Below are positions 51,217 through 60,165 of a stretch of 64,000 bases of DNA, piece after piece (within the stretch, counting starts at the first letter, position 1; each line of letters begins with the position of its first letter). A model generated the notes under the pieces. The model was not told where the DNA came from and made no database searches. It saw only the letters and a list, made by a program, of their open reading frames with translations. Position numbers and translations under genes: made by a program. The stretch is taken from positions 1-64,000 of the forward strand of contig JADZFW010000018.1 in assembly GCA_020854235.1 (NCBI GenBank), read 5' to 3'. This DNA comes from Flavobacteriaceae bacterium (lineage in GTDB: Bacteria > Bacteroidota > Bacteroidia > Flavobacteriales > Flavobacteriaceae).

Positions 51217-52272
51217 TTAGATGGAATGGTTTTGAAATAAGGGAGATAGATCCCATTTTTTGCTTGCATCATAGCGCAAATATCCGCCTGAAACTTCCAA
51301 AGGACTTTCAATATTATTGGTGTACAAACCTCCTGTCCCCAATCCTTGTGGTAGCGGAGAAGCGCAAGTATACGTGTATTGTGCGATTGCATTCAAACCT
51401 ACATTACTCTCCAAAGCTGAGGTTATCCACCAACCAGTTTTTTGAGTTTCGGCCAAATTAATCCAATCATCGCACCCCACAATACCACCGTGAAGGGAAG
51501 GTTTTAAAATGATAAACGGGGGACGAATGCTATTCAAGAGTTTTTTCTTTTCATTGGTTTCAAAAATTCCAATCAACTCTTCATCCAAGGCGATTGGAAT
51601 AGGTGAGGAGGCACACAGCGATGCCATACTTTCCCATTGACCTGCTTTGATGGGTTGTTCGATAGAATGAAGTTGAAACTCAGACAGTCTTTTCAGTTTT
51701 TCCAAGGCTTCATTGGGATGAAATGCTCCATTGGCATCAACCCGTATCGTTAAATCATTTTCCTTGAATTCCTTGCGAATGAATTGTATGACGTCCCATT
51801 CCGATTGAAAATCCAAAGCCCCTATTTTCAGTTTGAGAGTGGTAAAACCCGAATCAATTTTTTGTCGAATTTGTTCTTTCATAAATTCGGGTTTCCCCAT
51901 CCATATCAATCCATTGATGGGAATTCCATCTTTTCCGGCAGTAAATTCGGTAGGGAAATGCAAAAATTCTGATGGGTGCTCCAAAGTCAAAAATGCTTGT
52001 TCAATGCCAAATACGAGAGAAGGAAAATGACCCAACTGTTCTATTAAAACAGCTTTACCCAGTTGAATATTACGACAAACCCATTGTAATTGCGCTTCAT
52101 ATTTGGGAACATCATCGGCACTCAAACCTCTGAATACAGCACATTCTCCAATTCCTCTATTCCCGTCGTGTTCTATAATCAAAAAAAAAGTTTCTTTTTG
52201 AGTCAATATACCACGCGAAGTCCCCGAAGGTTGCTTAAAGTTCAGAAGATATTTTAAGTAATGTGCCTGCAT
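51217..52272 (-). CDS. menC: o-succinylbenzoate synthase
   Basis: Enolase superfamily: FTTLKLKIGALDFQSEWDVIQFIRKEF, IRVDANGAF, SIEQPI, ALDEELIG; RGILTQKETFFLII. Confidence 0.83.
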   Translation of the reverse strand: MQAHYLKYLLNFKQPSGTSRGILTQKETFFLIIEHDGNRGIGECAVFRGLSADDVPKYEAQLQWVCRNIQLGKAVLIEQLGHFPSLVFGIEQAFLTLEHPSEFLHFPTEFTAGKDGIPINGLIWMGKPEFMKEQIRQKIDSGFTTLKLKIGALDFQSEWDVIQFIRKEFKENDLTIRVDANGAFHPNEALEKLKRLSEFQLHSIEQPIKAGQWESMASLCASSPIPIALDEELIGIFETNEKKKLLNSIRPPFIILKPSLHGGIVGCDDWINLAETQKTGWWITSALESNVGLNAIAQYTYTCASPLPQGLGTGGLYTNNIESPLEVSGGYLRYDASKKWDLSPLFQNHSI

Positions 52273-52400
52273 AATCTTGCAAAAATAGTATTTTTGTCCC
52301 AAGATAGGTTAGCGAGAGGTTGAAGATTTTGATTGAAGTTGGATTGTGTTTAATGAAGCTAGGTGATAACTAAGTAACGTAGTAGATTGTCATTATCTGA

Positions 52401-52446
52401 TTTCTAATTTCTAATTTCTAATTTCTAATTTCTAATTTCTAATTTC
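52401..52446. repeat. Heptanucleotide microsatellite (TTTCTAA)6 plus partial unit
   Basis: Read directly, ends about 8 bp before tRNA-Arg. Confidence 0.85.
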
Positions 52447-52453
52447 AATAACC

Positions 52454-52525
52454 GCCCTTGTAGTTCAACGGATAGAATAGAAGTTTCCTAAACTTTAGAT
52501 CTAGGTTCGATTCCTAGCTTGGGTA
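52454..52525 (+). tRNA. tRNA-Arg (anticodon CCT), with acceptor-stem mismatches
   Basis: GCCCTTG TA GTTC AACGGATA GAAT A GAAGT-TTCCTAA-ACTTT AGAT CTAGG-TTCGATT-CCTAG CTTGGGT A. Confidence 0.8.
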
Positions 52526-52529
52526 CAAC

Positions 52530-52560
52530 AAAAAACCACTCTTTTTGGGGTGGTTTTTTG
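52530..52560 (+). terminator. Terminator AAAAAACCAC...GTGGTTTTTT
   Basis: Inverted repeat plus T tract after tRNA-Arg. Confidence 0.8.
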
Positions 52561-52627
52561 GTTTTATGTGCCGGCGGCAGCGAGAGACGCTGACGGAGCT
52601 AAGGTTACAAACTTCGCAGCACTATTT

Positions 52628-53122
52628 TCATTTCATAGATTTACAAAATTCATTAAAGTTAGTTATTGAAGAAACGGCATCTATAATAATCTGTTCACTA
52701 ATATATGAAAAATAGATACTTTCATACGGATCTGTATAATCTTCTATAAATTCATATGTACATTTATTGCAGTTTAAATTCTTCATATCTTCTAAATCAG
52801 ATAATAACCATTCGTGTAATGTGTTATTGCTGATTTTTTTATCAAAAATAATATATCGACCATTTATAAAAAGAAAACCTTGGCTAGATTCATATGATAA
52901 ATAATTAAATGTGTATATTGAAAACTTGGTTGAATTAGCTTGATCTATAAAAATAAATCGATAATTGTTTTCAGGATCTATTTTGTTTATATAGTTAATA
53001 TATGAGTTTAATTCTTTTTCAAAACTCCTGTTTTTAAAAATGGACTGATTAGTTTTTTTTGATGCGCATCCAAATAATAAAATTACAAATAAAATCATTG
53101 AAATAGTAATATTTTTATTCAT
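52628..53122 (-). CDS. Hypothetical lipoprotein
   Basis: MNKNITISMILFVILLFGCASKK lipobox. Confidence 0.65.
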   Translation of the reverse strand: MNKNITISMILFVILLFGCASKKTNQSIFKNRSFEKELNSYINYINKIDPENNYRFIFIDQANSTKFSIYTFNYLSYESSQGFLFINGRYIIFDKKISNNTLHEWLLSDLEDMKNLNCNKCTYEFIEDYTDPYESIYFSYISEQIIIDAVSSITNFNEFCKSMK

Positions 53123-53182
53123 GTTTATGTCTATTTAAAAATGATTGTAATAGTTCTAAAGAATTGTTTATTTTTTCCCCCT

Positions 53183-53272
53183 GCTGTGCGAAGTTTGTAA
53201 CTTCGCAACGTTCAATCATAACTATCCCCGCTGTGCAAAGTTTGTAACTTCGCAACGTTCAATCATAACTAT
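53183..53272. repeat. Two tandem 43-bp repeats (period 47) with REP-like palindrome TGCGAAGTTTGTAACTTCGCA
   Basis: GCTGTGC(G/A)AAGTTTGTAACTTCGCAACGTTCAATCATAACTAT at 53183-53225 and 53230-53272. Confidence 0.93.
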
Positions 53273-53861
53273 TCATTTTGTGAATATTAGATAAATTAAG
53301 CGAATTAATCACAGGATTATCTGCCAATGTAACTTTTATCAATCCGGTATTTTCTATATAATTACTCGCACTGGAATAAATGTAATCTTGCGGCGTTTTC
53401 ACTATGCGTGATCTTACAGGATTAAAATGTATATAATCTATTTTAGTCCAAAAAAAAGATTGTGAATATATCTCCTCCGCATGATTTCCATACTGCCAGA
53501 ACTGAAAGTTACTGTTTCTTTGATGGCTTTCTTTTGCCTTACTGAATCTCTCCAGCATCCACTCTTTGCGGCTTTCCGGTTCCTGTATTATTGCATTTAG
53601 TATGGCTTTGGAAGTATGCTTTTTAAAGTCTCGTAGAATATCTGATAAATTGCCGTCTTTGGCTTGTATGATGAGATGAATATGATTACTCATTATCACA
53701 TAGGCATAAATTATCAGCCCTTTTTTTTCAATATTATACGTCAAACTTTCAATAATAATATCCCGATAAATTTTTCGGGTAAAAATATCCACCCAATCCA
53801 CTACTGTTGCAGTAATAAAATAAGGTTTTTCCTGATCCGATATAGTATAAACTTTACTCAA
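53259..53861 (-). mobile_element. Second REP-associated/IS200-like Y1 transposase
   Basis: KPYFITATVVDWVDIFTRKIYRDIIIESL; IYAYVIMSNHIHLIIQ (HxH); DFKKHTSKAIL; IHFNPVRSRIVKTPQDYIYSSASNY. Confidence 0.93.
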
Positions 53862-53902
53862 TTTATTTTTTCTTCAAAGATAGTCCCTTTTTGTTTTAGT
53901 TG

Positions 53903-53927
53903 TGTGCGAAGTTACAAACTTCGCACA
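53903..53927. repeat. REP-like palindrome TGTGCGAAGTT-ACA-AACTTCGCACA
   Basis: Perfect 11-bp arms; inverted relative to the 53183-53272 copies. Confidence 0.93.
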
Positions 53928-53962
53928 GCGGGGCGGGTCATCAGCTAAAGTAATATGGATAT

Positions 53963-53992
53963 AGCTTACGAAGTTTTAAACTTCTCAAAGCT
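53963..53992. repeat. Diverged REP-like palindrome AGCTTACGAAGTTTTAAACTTCTCAAAGCT
   Basis: GAAGTT/AACTTC core with outer AGCTT/AAGCT arms. Confidence 0.7.
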
Positions 53993-54047
53993 GATTTTTT
54001 ATTCAATTACAATAGAAAATTGTATATTTCATTGGACATATTTTTCG

Positions 54048-54455
54048 CTATAAAATTTTATCATTGTTTTCTCTAATTAAAACACTTGTATGAAAAAATC
54101 CATAAGCAATAATAAATAAAACTGTTATTACTATAAGGTAAATAATAATTTTTTTAAGACTAGAAGTATGGTCTAATTCCTTTAAAATTCTTTTTTCTTT
54201 ATGGAAGAAATAAGCCCTATTAGCAAGATATAATAACATACCTATTATAAAGAAAACTAAAGCATAAGGCTTAAATGTTAAAATTATTTCACCTTTTTTT
54301 GAATACAAAAGATAATTTTCATAAACAGTATTAATTATAAATGTCTGAAATAAAGCTAAAACCATATTGGTGTAAAAAAAAGGCGTATCTCCCCATTGTT
54401 CAATATTTATTACCTTTTTATAAAACATATATATCACATAAAAAAAGTATTTCAT
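54048..54455 (-). CDS. Hypothetical membrane protein
   Basis: 135 aa with several hydrophobic segments. Confidence 0.55.
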   Translation of the reverse strand: MKYFFYVIYMFYKKVINIEQWGDTPFFYTNMVLALFQTFIINTVYENYLLYSKKGEIILTFKPYALVFFIIGMLLYLANRAYFFHKEKRILKELDHTSSLKKIIIYLIVITVLFIIAYGFFHTSVLIRENNDKIL

Positions 54456-54535
54456 TATCTTTTTGGTTTTAAAAATTCCAGCAGAAATAAAAGGTGTTGT
54501 TTTTCAAAGTTGTCAAACTATCAAACAGTTGTGTA

Positions 54536-54655
54536 AAGTATAAAAACCACCTCATTCCATAAAGCCTTTCCTGCTCTCGTAAAAATATATCCATTTAGTT
54601 TTCCTTTCAAAAATACTGTTTTTGTTATGTTTGCGAAGTTAAAAAACTTCAAATG
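54536..54655. repeat. Dispersed ~120-bp repeat, copy 1
   Basis: Shares ttttcctttcaaaaatactgttttt-gtt...tgcgaagtt and accacctcattc blocks with copy 2. Confidence 0.7.
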
Positions 54656-54689
54656 ATAGAGTGGATTATAACTCCTTTTCGTGCTCTAC

Positions 54690-55871
54690 TTACTTATAAT
54701 AATTTATTTCTCTATTGGAAATTTCAGTCGGTTTTAAATCTTCTTTGTTTTTCCCTTCAAAAGTTTCCATCTTTACCCAATTTCCATTTCTATCGTATTC
54801 ATACTTTTTGCTAATAACTTTAATACTTGAACCTTCAGCAGTTAAATATTCTATTAATATTACATTTTGATATGTATCATATTGTGTAATTTGAGTTTTG
54901 TATTTATCAAAGCCTAAACTCCTATATTCTCCAATAATTTCTTCATCTTTAATGATGTTACCAAATTCATTATATTCGTATTGGTACAGAAAACCGATAA
55001 TTGGGTCTTTATCAGGATAAATATAAAGTCCTTTGTATTCTATAACATTCCCTTTTTCATCATATTGATAACATACTTCTGTTTTATAAGGAGGAGAAAA
55101 CTTTGCTAATTCGTATTTCTTTGTAATCAAGTTTTGGGAGTTATACATATATCCAAATAATGGTTTTATATCGCAATTTGCTTGTCCATCACTAACACAT
55201 TCTCCTTCTTCTATTAGATTACCATTTTCATCATATTTGTTTTGTGTTAATCGTAAAGTTTCCTTTCCTTTATAGTTATAAGTCGATTTTAAAATTACTT
55301 TATCTTGAGAGTTATACTCGTATTTTTCTACTTCTTTTAAATGTTTTGATTTACCTTCTTGAGTTATTGGATTATAATCACTATACGCCCCATATGAATA
55401 TTCAGTTTTTTCAATTATTCTATTTTTATGGTCATATTTAGATAAAATCTCCTTTATTAAAATATCGGACATATATATTTTTGTTGATATTAAATTGTAA
55501 TTCTTATCATATTCATATATTTCTCCATCATTCCCAAAACTGAGTTTGTTCAGTCTCGATAAAAGTTTATTTTCTTTAAAATTGTAATGATCTTCTACCT
55601 TTTCAAGTTTTTTTATTATTGCATTGAATCCTAAACCATAATATATTATTTTATCAGGAAATCCTTTTTTATTAAATGCGTAATCAATAGAATTTAGTGA
55701 TTTATTGACTAGATGTTCACTCTTTATTTTAATAGTTTCTACTCTTCCATTCAAAACTATGTTTAATTTTTTATTGTCTTCTAATTGAAAATTTATATGT
55801 TTAGTTTGTCCTAAACAAATTGAATTAGTAGAAAATAAAAGAAAAATTGTAATGATTATTAAATGTTTCAT
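54690..55871 (-). CDS. Hypothetical secreted protein with RHS/YD-like repeats
   Basis: Signal peptide MKHLIIITIFLLFSTNSICLGQ; repeated YEYDKNYNLI, YDENGNLIEEG, YDEKGNVIEYKG, YEYNEFGNIIKDE, YEYDRNGNWVKME. Confidence 0.75.
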   Translation of the reverse strand: MKHLIIITIFLLFSTNSICLGQTKHINFQLEDNKKLNIVLNGRVETIKIKSEHLVNKSLNSIDYAFNKKGFPDKIIYYGLGFNAIIKKLEKVEDHYNFKENKLLSRLNKLSFGNDGEIYEYDKNYNLISTKIYMSDILIKEILSKYDHKNRIIEKTEYSYGAYSDYNPITQEGKSKHLKEVEKYEYNSQDKVILKSTYNYKGKETLRLTQNKYDENGNLIEEGECVSDGQANCDIKPLFGYMYNSQNLITKKYELAKFSPPYKTEVCYQYDEKGNVIEYKGLYIYPDKDPIIGFLYQYEYNEFGNIIKDEEIIGEYRSLGFDKYKTQITQYDTYQNVILIEYLTAEGSSIKVISKKYEYDRNGNWVKMETFEGKNKEDLKPTEISNREINYYK

Positions 55872-55923
55872 ATTTATAATTTTAAGAGCGCAATTTGTTA
55901 AACATCTACCGACAACATATCCA

Positions 55924-56607
55924 CTAATCAATTTTATATAAAAAATAATTTGAAGGTTTTTTGTTAAAAGCGTTAGGTCTTATTTTATTTAAGTCTATGA
56001 ATTCCCATTCTTCATTATCAAAACTTCTGATATCATTTATCTTTACATGAAAACATTTTATTTTATCGGTGCTAATAGGTAAATATAGAACTTTACTATA
56101 CATACCTGATGTTGTAATTATTTGAATTTTTTCAATTTCTGGAATATTGTTAATACAGGTTTTATCAAATTGTTCATGAAGCATTTTGCTGTCATCATCA
56201 TTAACAATAAGGATATAGTTAATCTTTTGATCTTTTTGATTGGTAACTTCAAAACAATACCCTTTTTCCAAATTTGAATTTGCATGAGATTGGCAGGGAA
56301 CAAGCTTGACTTGGTCAGAAAAATCAAATGTACTATTCAAATTCAATCTGCTACCATTTAGTTTCCATGTCCCATCTATTTCATTCTTAATAAAACTACC
56401 AATGGAATATTTATAAGTAAAATTACCATCTGTCCTTATCTGGATTTCTTCAAAAAAATTAATATTTGGGTTAGGTGTAGAATCCTTTACAAAACGATAG
56501 GTGCCGGCAATAGATGCTTGAAAATTGCTTTTGTTTAAATGTTGTTTATGGATGGTGCATCCTATTCCAAAAACAACAATCAATAATGTAAAAATCAATT
56601 TTTTCAT
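55924..56607 (-). CDS. Hypothetical lipoprotein (lipocalin-like)
   Basis: MKKLIFTLLIVVFGIGCTIHKQ lipobox; GTYRFVKDS...GTWKLNGSRLNLNS. Confidence 0.65.
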   Translation of the reverse strand: MKKLIFTLLIVVFGIGCTIHKQHLNKSNFQASIAGTYRFVKDSTPNPNINFFEEIQIRTDGNFTYKYSIGSFIKNEIDGTWKLNGSRLNLNSTFDFSDQVKLVPCQSHANSNLEKGYCFEVTNQKDQKINYILIVNDDDSKMLHEQFDKTCINNIPEIEKIQIITTSGMYSKVLYLPISTDKIKCFHVKINDIRSFDNEEWEFIDLNKIRPNAFNKKPSNYFLYKID

Positions 56608-56651
56608 ATAATTGGAATGATTTTTTTTGTACCACCCAGCTGCCCTAAGCT

Positions 56652-56790
56652 GCTAACAGTGCAAAGTTTTTAACGCCACACCTCATTCAGTAGAACCTTA
56701 ACTGTTCTTGCAAAAAATTATACATCTAGCTTTTCCTTTCAAAAATACTGTTTTTTGTTCAGGGTGCGAAGTTGCAAACCTCGTACAGTG
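56652..56790. repeat. Dispersed ~120-140-bp repeat, copy 2
   Basis: gtgcaaagtttttaacgccacacctcattc...ttttcctttcaaaaatactgttttttgttcagggtgcgaagttgcaaacctcg. Confidence 0.75.
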
Positions 56791-56808
56791 GGACATTTAC
56801 AGAGCGGA

Positions 56809-57240
56809 TTAATCAGTATAATTTTTTGAAATGGGAATGGCAATCCTAAGTTTATAATATTTACAAATTGGTTCTACTCTTCTTGAAAACTTAATGAGAT
56901 TCAAATAATTGTTCAAACTAAAGAAATCAATCTGCATGCTGTCAATTTCCTTTTCATTGACAATTAAAAGGTTTTTTTGCTCATTATTAACCAAATGTAA
57001 TTTAACTTTTTTAATGCGATAACTTTCAACTTTTAAGGAGTCATTTACAAGCAAATCTATAAAACAATAGCCACTAGTTTCAAACGCATATTCCTCAGCC
57101 TTAAAAAATATTTGTAATTCTTTTACCCTACTAAAATCAGCTGTAATGGGTTCGATTGGATCAATTTCTAATATTTCTTTATGTAGCGTTTTACAGTTTA
57201 AAAAAAGTCCAAATATTAATAAATAATACAAAATTTTCAT
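56809..57240 (-). CDS. Hypothetical lipoprotein
   Basis: MKILYYLLIFGLFLNCKTLHKE lipobox. Confidence 0.6.
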   Translation of the reverse strand: MKILYYLLIFGLFLNCKTLHKEILEIDPIEPITADFSRVKELQIFFKAEEYAFETSGYCFIDLLVNDSLKVESYRIKKVKLHLVNNEQKNLLIVNEKEIDSMQIDFFSLNNYLNLIKFSRRVEPICKYYKLRIAIPISKNYTD

Positions 57241-57370
57241 AGAATCAATAATTAATATGGTGAATAGGATAAAATTTTGATATTAAAATTCTATTTTAAT
57301 TTCAGCCATGCAAGGCTTATAAAAACAATCCATTCAATATATATTACCTGCAAGTCAGATACAGTTCACT

Positions 57371-57838
57371 TTATTTTGTACTCACTTTTTTTTTATTAAC
57401 TTCATCTAAAGAATCCAATTTTTTTAAAATAAGTTTATCAGATATTTCATTTTTTAATTTCACCAACTTTCCTTTATAGACATAATCAATATCTAAATAT
57501 TCTGTTCGAACTTCAAAAGTATACGTCTTATCACTTATTTTAGTATTTGTTATTCTCCATGTTAAAGTGTCAATATAACTTCTTTTTTGAATAATGTTAT
57601 ATAATATAGAACAGTCTTTATAGGTAAGTTTTGAAATGGGAATTCTCTCATCATCAAGATATCGATCAATTTGATAATCTTTAGACCTATAAATATGCCC
57701 AATAAGTTTATCATTTTCATATATTTCAAAAGTCCCATTCTTAATATCACTACAATTGCCAACATGCTTCTTTGTTTTACAATTTAATAAGAGAAGAGTA
57801 CTAATAATTAAGGTGCAGGTTAAAATGCTTTTTTTCAT
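57371..57838 (-). CDS. Hypothetical lipoprotein
   Basis: MKKSILTCTLIISTLLLLNCKTKKHVG lipobox. Confidence 0.65.
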   Translation of the reverse strand: MKKSILTCTLIISTLLLLNCKTKKHVGNCSDIKNGTFEIYENDKLIGHIYRSKDYQIDRYLDDERIPISKLTYKDCSILYNIIQKRSYIDTLTWRITNTKISDKTYTFEVRTEYLDIDYVYKGKLVKLKNEISDKLILKKLDSLDEVNKKKVSTK

Positions 57839-57881
57839 AAGAGTAATTTTGTTTAAAAAAAGAAACAAATGATAATATTCC

Positions 57882-58000
57882 ACAACGACGCCAAGTTTAT
57901 AACGCCACTCCATACATCAAACCCTTATCATTCTTGTATAAGCTAAGCCACCTACTTTTCCCCTCAAAATACCCATTTGGTTAAGTGTGCCAAACTTCTA
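57882..58000. repeat. Dispersed ~120-bp repeat, copy 3 (most diverged)
   Basis: aacgacgccaagtttataacgccactccat...cttttcccctcaaaatacccatttggttaagtgtgccaaactt. Confidence 0.6.
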
Positions 58001-58015
58001 AAGTTTTCCTCAGAA

Positions 58016-59452
58016 TCATACAACTTCCTCCGAAGTCAAATCTTCCGAATAATCCGTATCAAATCTTCGTGCCGCATCATCGTCAAATTCTCCTTCCCAT
58101 CGTGCTACAACTGCCGTAGCCAAACAATTCCCTATTACATTGACACCCGTCCGTGCCATATCCATCAACTCATCTATTCCCAATATGATGAATATCGGCC
58201 AGGTAGGTAAACCAAAACTGGCAGCCGTTCCCAATAATATGACCAGCGAAGCTCGCGGTACGCCGGCAACACCTTTACTTGTTACCATCAAAGTTAAAAC
58301 AATTAAGATCTGCTGCGAAATACTCAAATCGATATCCGCTACTTGCGCCACAAAAATGGTCGCCAATGAAAGATATAAAGTCGTCCCATCCAAATTAAAA
58401 CTGTATCCCGTAGGCATCACAAATGCCACAATTTTTTGCGGTACTCCAAATTTTTGCATGTTTTCCATAGCAATGGGTAATGCTGATTCCGAACTGGTCG
58501 TCGCAAAGGCAATACTAAAAGGCTCCGATACGGCAGCTATAAATTTTCGAATGGGAATCCTGATTATAAGTGCAATGGGCAATAAAATGACTAATAAAAA
58601 TACAATCAAAGCAAGATACAATGTGGCAAGCAACCAAGCTAAATTGACCAAAATATCAATTCCCATATGCCCCACCGAATAAGCAATGGCGGCAAAAACC
58701 GCAACCGGAGCAAAATACATCACAATATTGGTAAACTTAAACATCGTCTCCGATAAGGCTTTGGTAAATGTCAACATGGGTCGTTGGTACTTCTCGCTTA
58801 AAAGTGCTACCGCGATTCCAAAAATGATACTGAAAACCACAATTTGTAAGACTTGACCTTCTGCAACCGATTTAGCTATATTCTCCGGAAATATGTGCAA
58901 AATAATTTCTTCCGTGGTCTGCGCTTTGACCGGATTGATCTGTGCCACAGCGTCCGTGAGCGGTTTTTCTACGCCTTCACCGGCTTTACTGATGTTGATG
59001 GCTATCAATCCAATGAACAACGCAATGGTCGAAACAACTTCAAAATACAATATCGATTTCCAACTCATCCTTCCTACTTGCTTCAAATCGGCATGACCGG
59101 CTATGCCTACAACCAAAGTCGAGAAAATCAAAGGACCGATGATCGTCTTGACTAAATTGAGAAAAATCTTACTGAAAATATTCATCTTCGATGCCCATAA
59201 AGGGATATCATAACCAAACTCAGCTCCCAGCACCATGCTGATCAATATCCAAGTAGTGAGCGATTTGCGTTTGATGGCATACAGAACCAATAAGACTATT
59301 CCAGCCAATCTGGACACCAGTAATACACGTGCATGTACTGAAGTAATTTGATAAAAATCTAAGAGATGTAAGGCGCTACTGATGAATAAAACCGAAACAA
59401 ACAATAAAATCAAAGTTGATTTTTTTTGAAAAATAGTTTGAAGTATGGACAT
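58016..59452 (-). CDS. Dicarboxylate/amino acid:cation symporter (DAACS family)
   Basis: ATTSSESALPIAMENMQKFGVPQKIVAFVMPTGYSFNLDGTTLYLS; GTAASFGLPTWPIFIILGIDELMDMARTGVNVIGNCLATAVVARWEG. Confidence 0.94.
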   Translation of the reverse strand: MSILQTIFQKKSTLILLFVSVLFISSALHLLDFYQITSVHARVLLVSRLAGIVLLVLYAIKRKSLTTWILISMVLGAEFGYDIPLWASKMNIFSKIFLNLVKTIIGPLIFSTLVVGIAGHADLKQVGRMSWKSILYFEVVSTIALFIGLIAINISKAGEGVEKPLTDAVAQINPVKAQTTEEIILHIFPENIAKSVAEGQVLQIVVFSIIFGIAVALLSEKYQRPMLTFTKALSETMFKFTNIVMYFAPVAVFAAIAYSVGHMGIDILVNLAWLLATLYLALIVFLLVILLPIALIIRIPIRKFIAAVSEPFSIAFATTSSESALPIAMENMQKFGVPQKIVAFVMPTGYSFNLDGTTLYLSLATIFVAQVADIDLSISQQILIVLTLMVTSKGVAGVPRASLVILLGTAASFGLPTWPIFIILGIDELMDMARTGVNVIGNCLATAVVARWEGEFDDDAARRFDTDYSEDLTSEEVV

Positions 59453-59784
59453 GTTTTTTATTTTAAAAAGTCTAAATCCCAATCAAACAAAAATAGGTTT
59501 TTATATCCGTACTACAATAGAGTGACTGTTTTTTTTCCTAATCGACACTTTGAAATATAGATGCAAGGTCGGTATTCTTTTTACGCATTCTTCATAAGGG
59601 AAAGGCTGTGCAAATAGATAAATTGCGCTTAAAAATTTAATTTAAGTACTTTCCTGAATCGTTAAAATAAATTTGAAAAGCCTTAATTTTAATTTATTAC
59701 AACCTCTTTGAATTGAGATTTGCCCAAAATAAGGTCCAGTCTCAGCTGTAGTACAAACCTTAGAAGCACAATTTTTTCTGATAA

Positions 59785-60165
59785 TTAAATACGGTGTTCC
59801 GAAATAGGTACAATTTGTTCCAAATTAGATACAAAATGTTCCAAACAATGAACAAGTTGTTCCAAACAATGAACAAAATGTTCCAAACAAGAAACTTGCT
59901 GTTCCAAACAATGAACCTTTTGTTCCAAACAATGAACCTTTTGTTCCAAAACATGAACATGTTGTTCCAAAATATGAACAAAATGTTCCAAAACATGAAC
60001 AAAATGTTCCAAAAGATGAACATGTTGTTCCAAAACATGAACAAAATGTTCCAAAAAGTGAACAAAGTGTTCCAAAACATGAATAAAGTGTTCCAAAACA
60101 TGAACAAAGTGTTCTAAAACATGAATAAAGTGTTCCAAATATGCAACATGAGGTTCTGAAATCAA
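59785..60165 (-). CDS. Possible heptad-repeat (His-rich coiled-coil-like) protein encoded by the 21-bp array
   Basis: 126-aa ORF of (VLEHFVH)n; three other frames over the array are also open, so coding status is unproven. Confidence 0.3.
   Translation of the reverse strand: MISEPHVAYLEHFIHVLEHFVHVLEHFIHVLEHFVHFLEHFVHVLEQHVHLLEHFVHVLEHFVHILEQHVHVLEQKVHCLEQKVHCLEQQVSCLEHFVHCLEQLVHCLEHFVSNLEQIVPISEHRI

Noticed and set aside
54536-58000. Integron cassette array with attC sites
   Set aside because: Repeats are ~120 bp and between genes, but no IntI-type integrase is present and I could not find consistent RYYYAAC/GTTRRRY ends with the attC fold. RAYT-related repeats explain the motif better.
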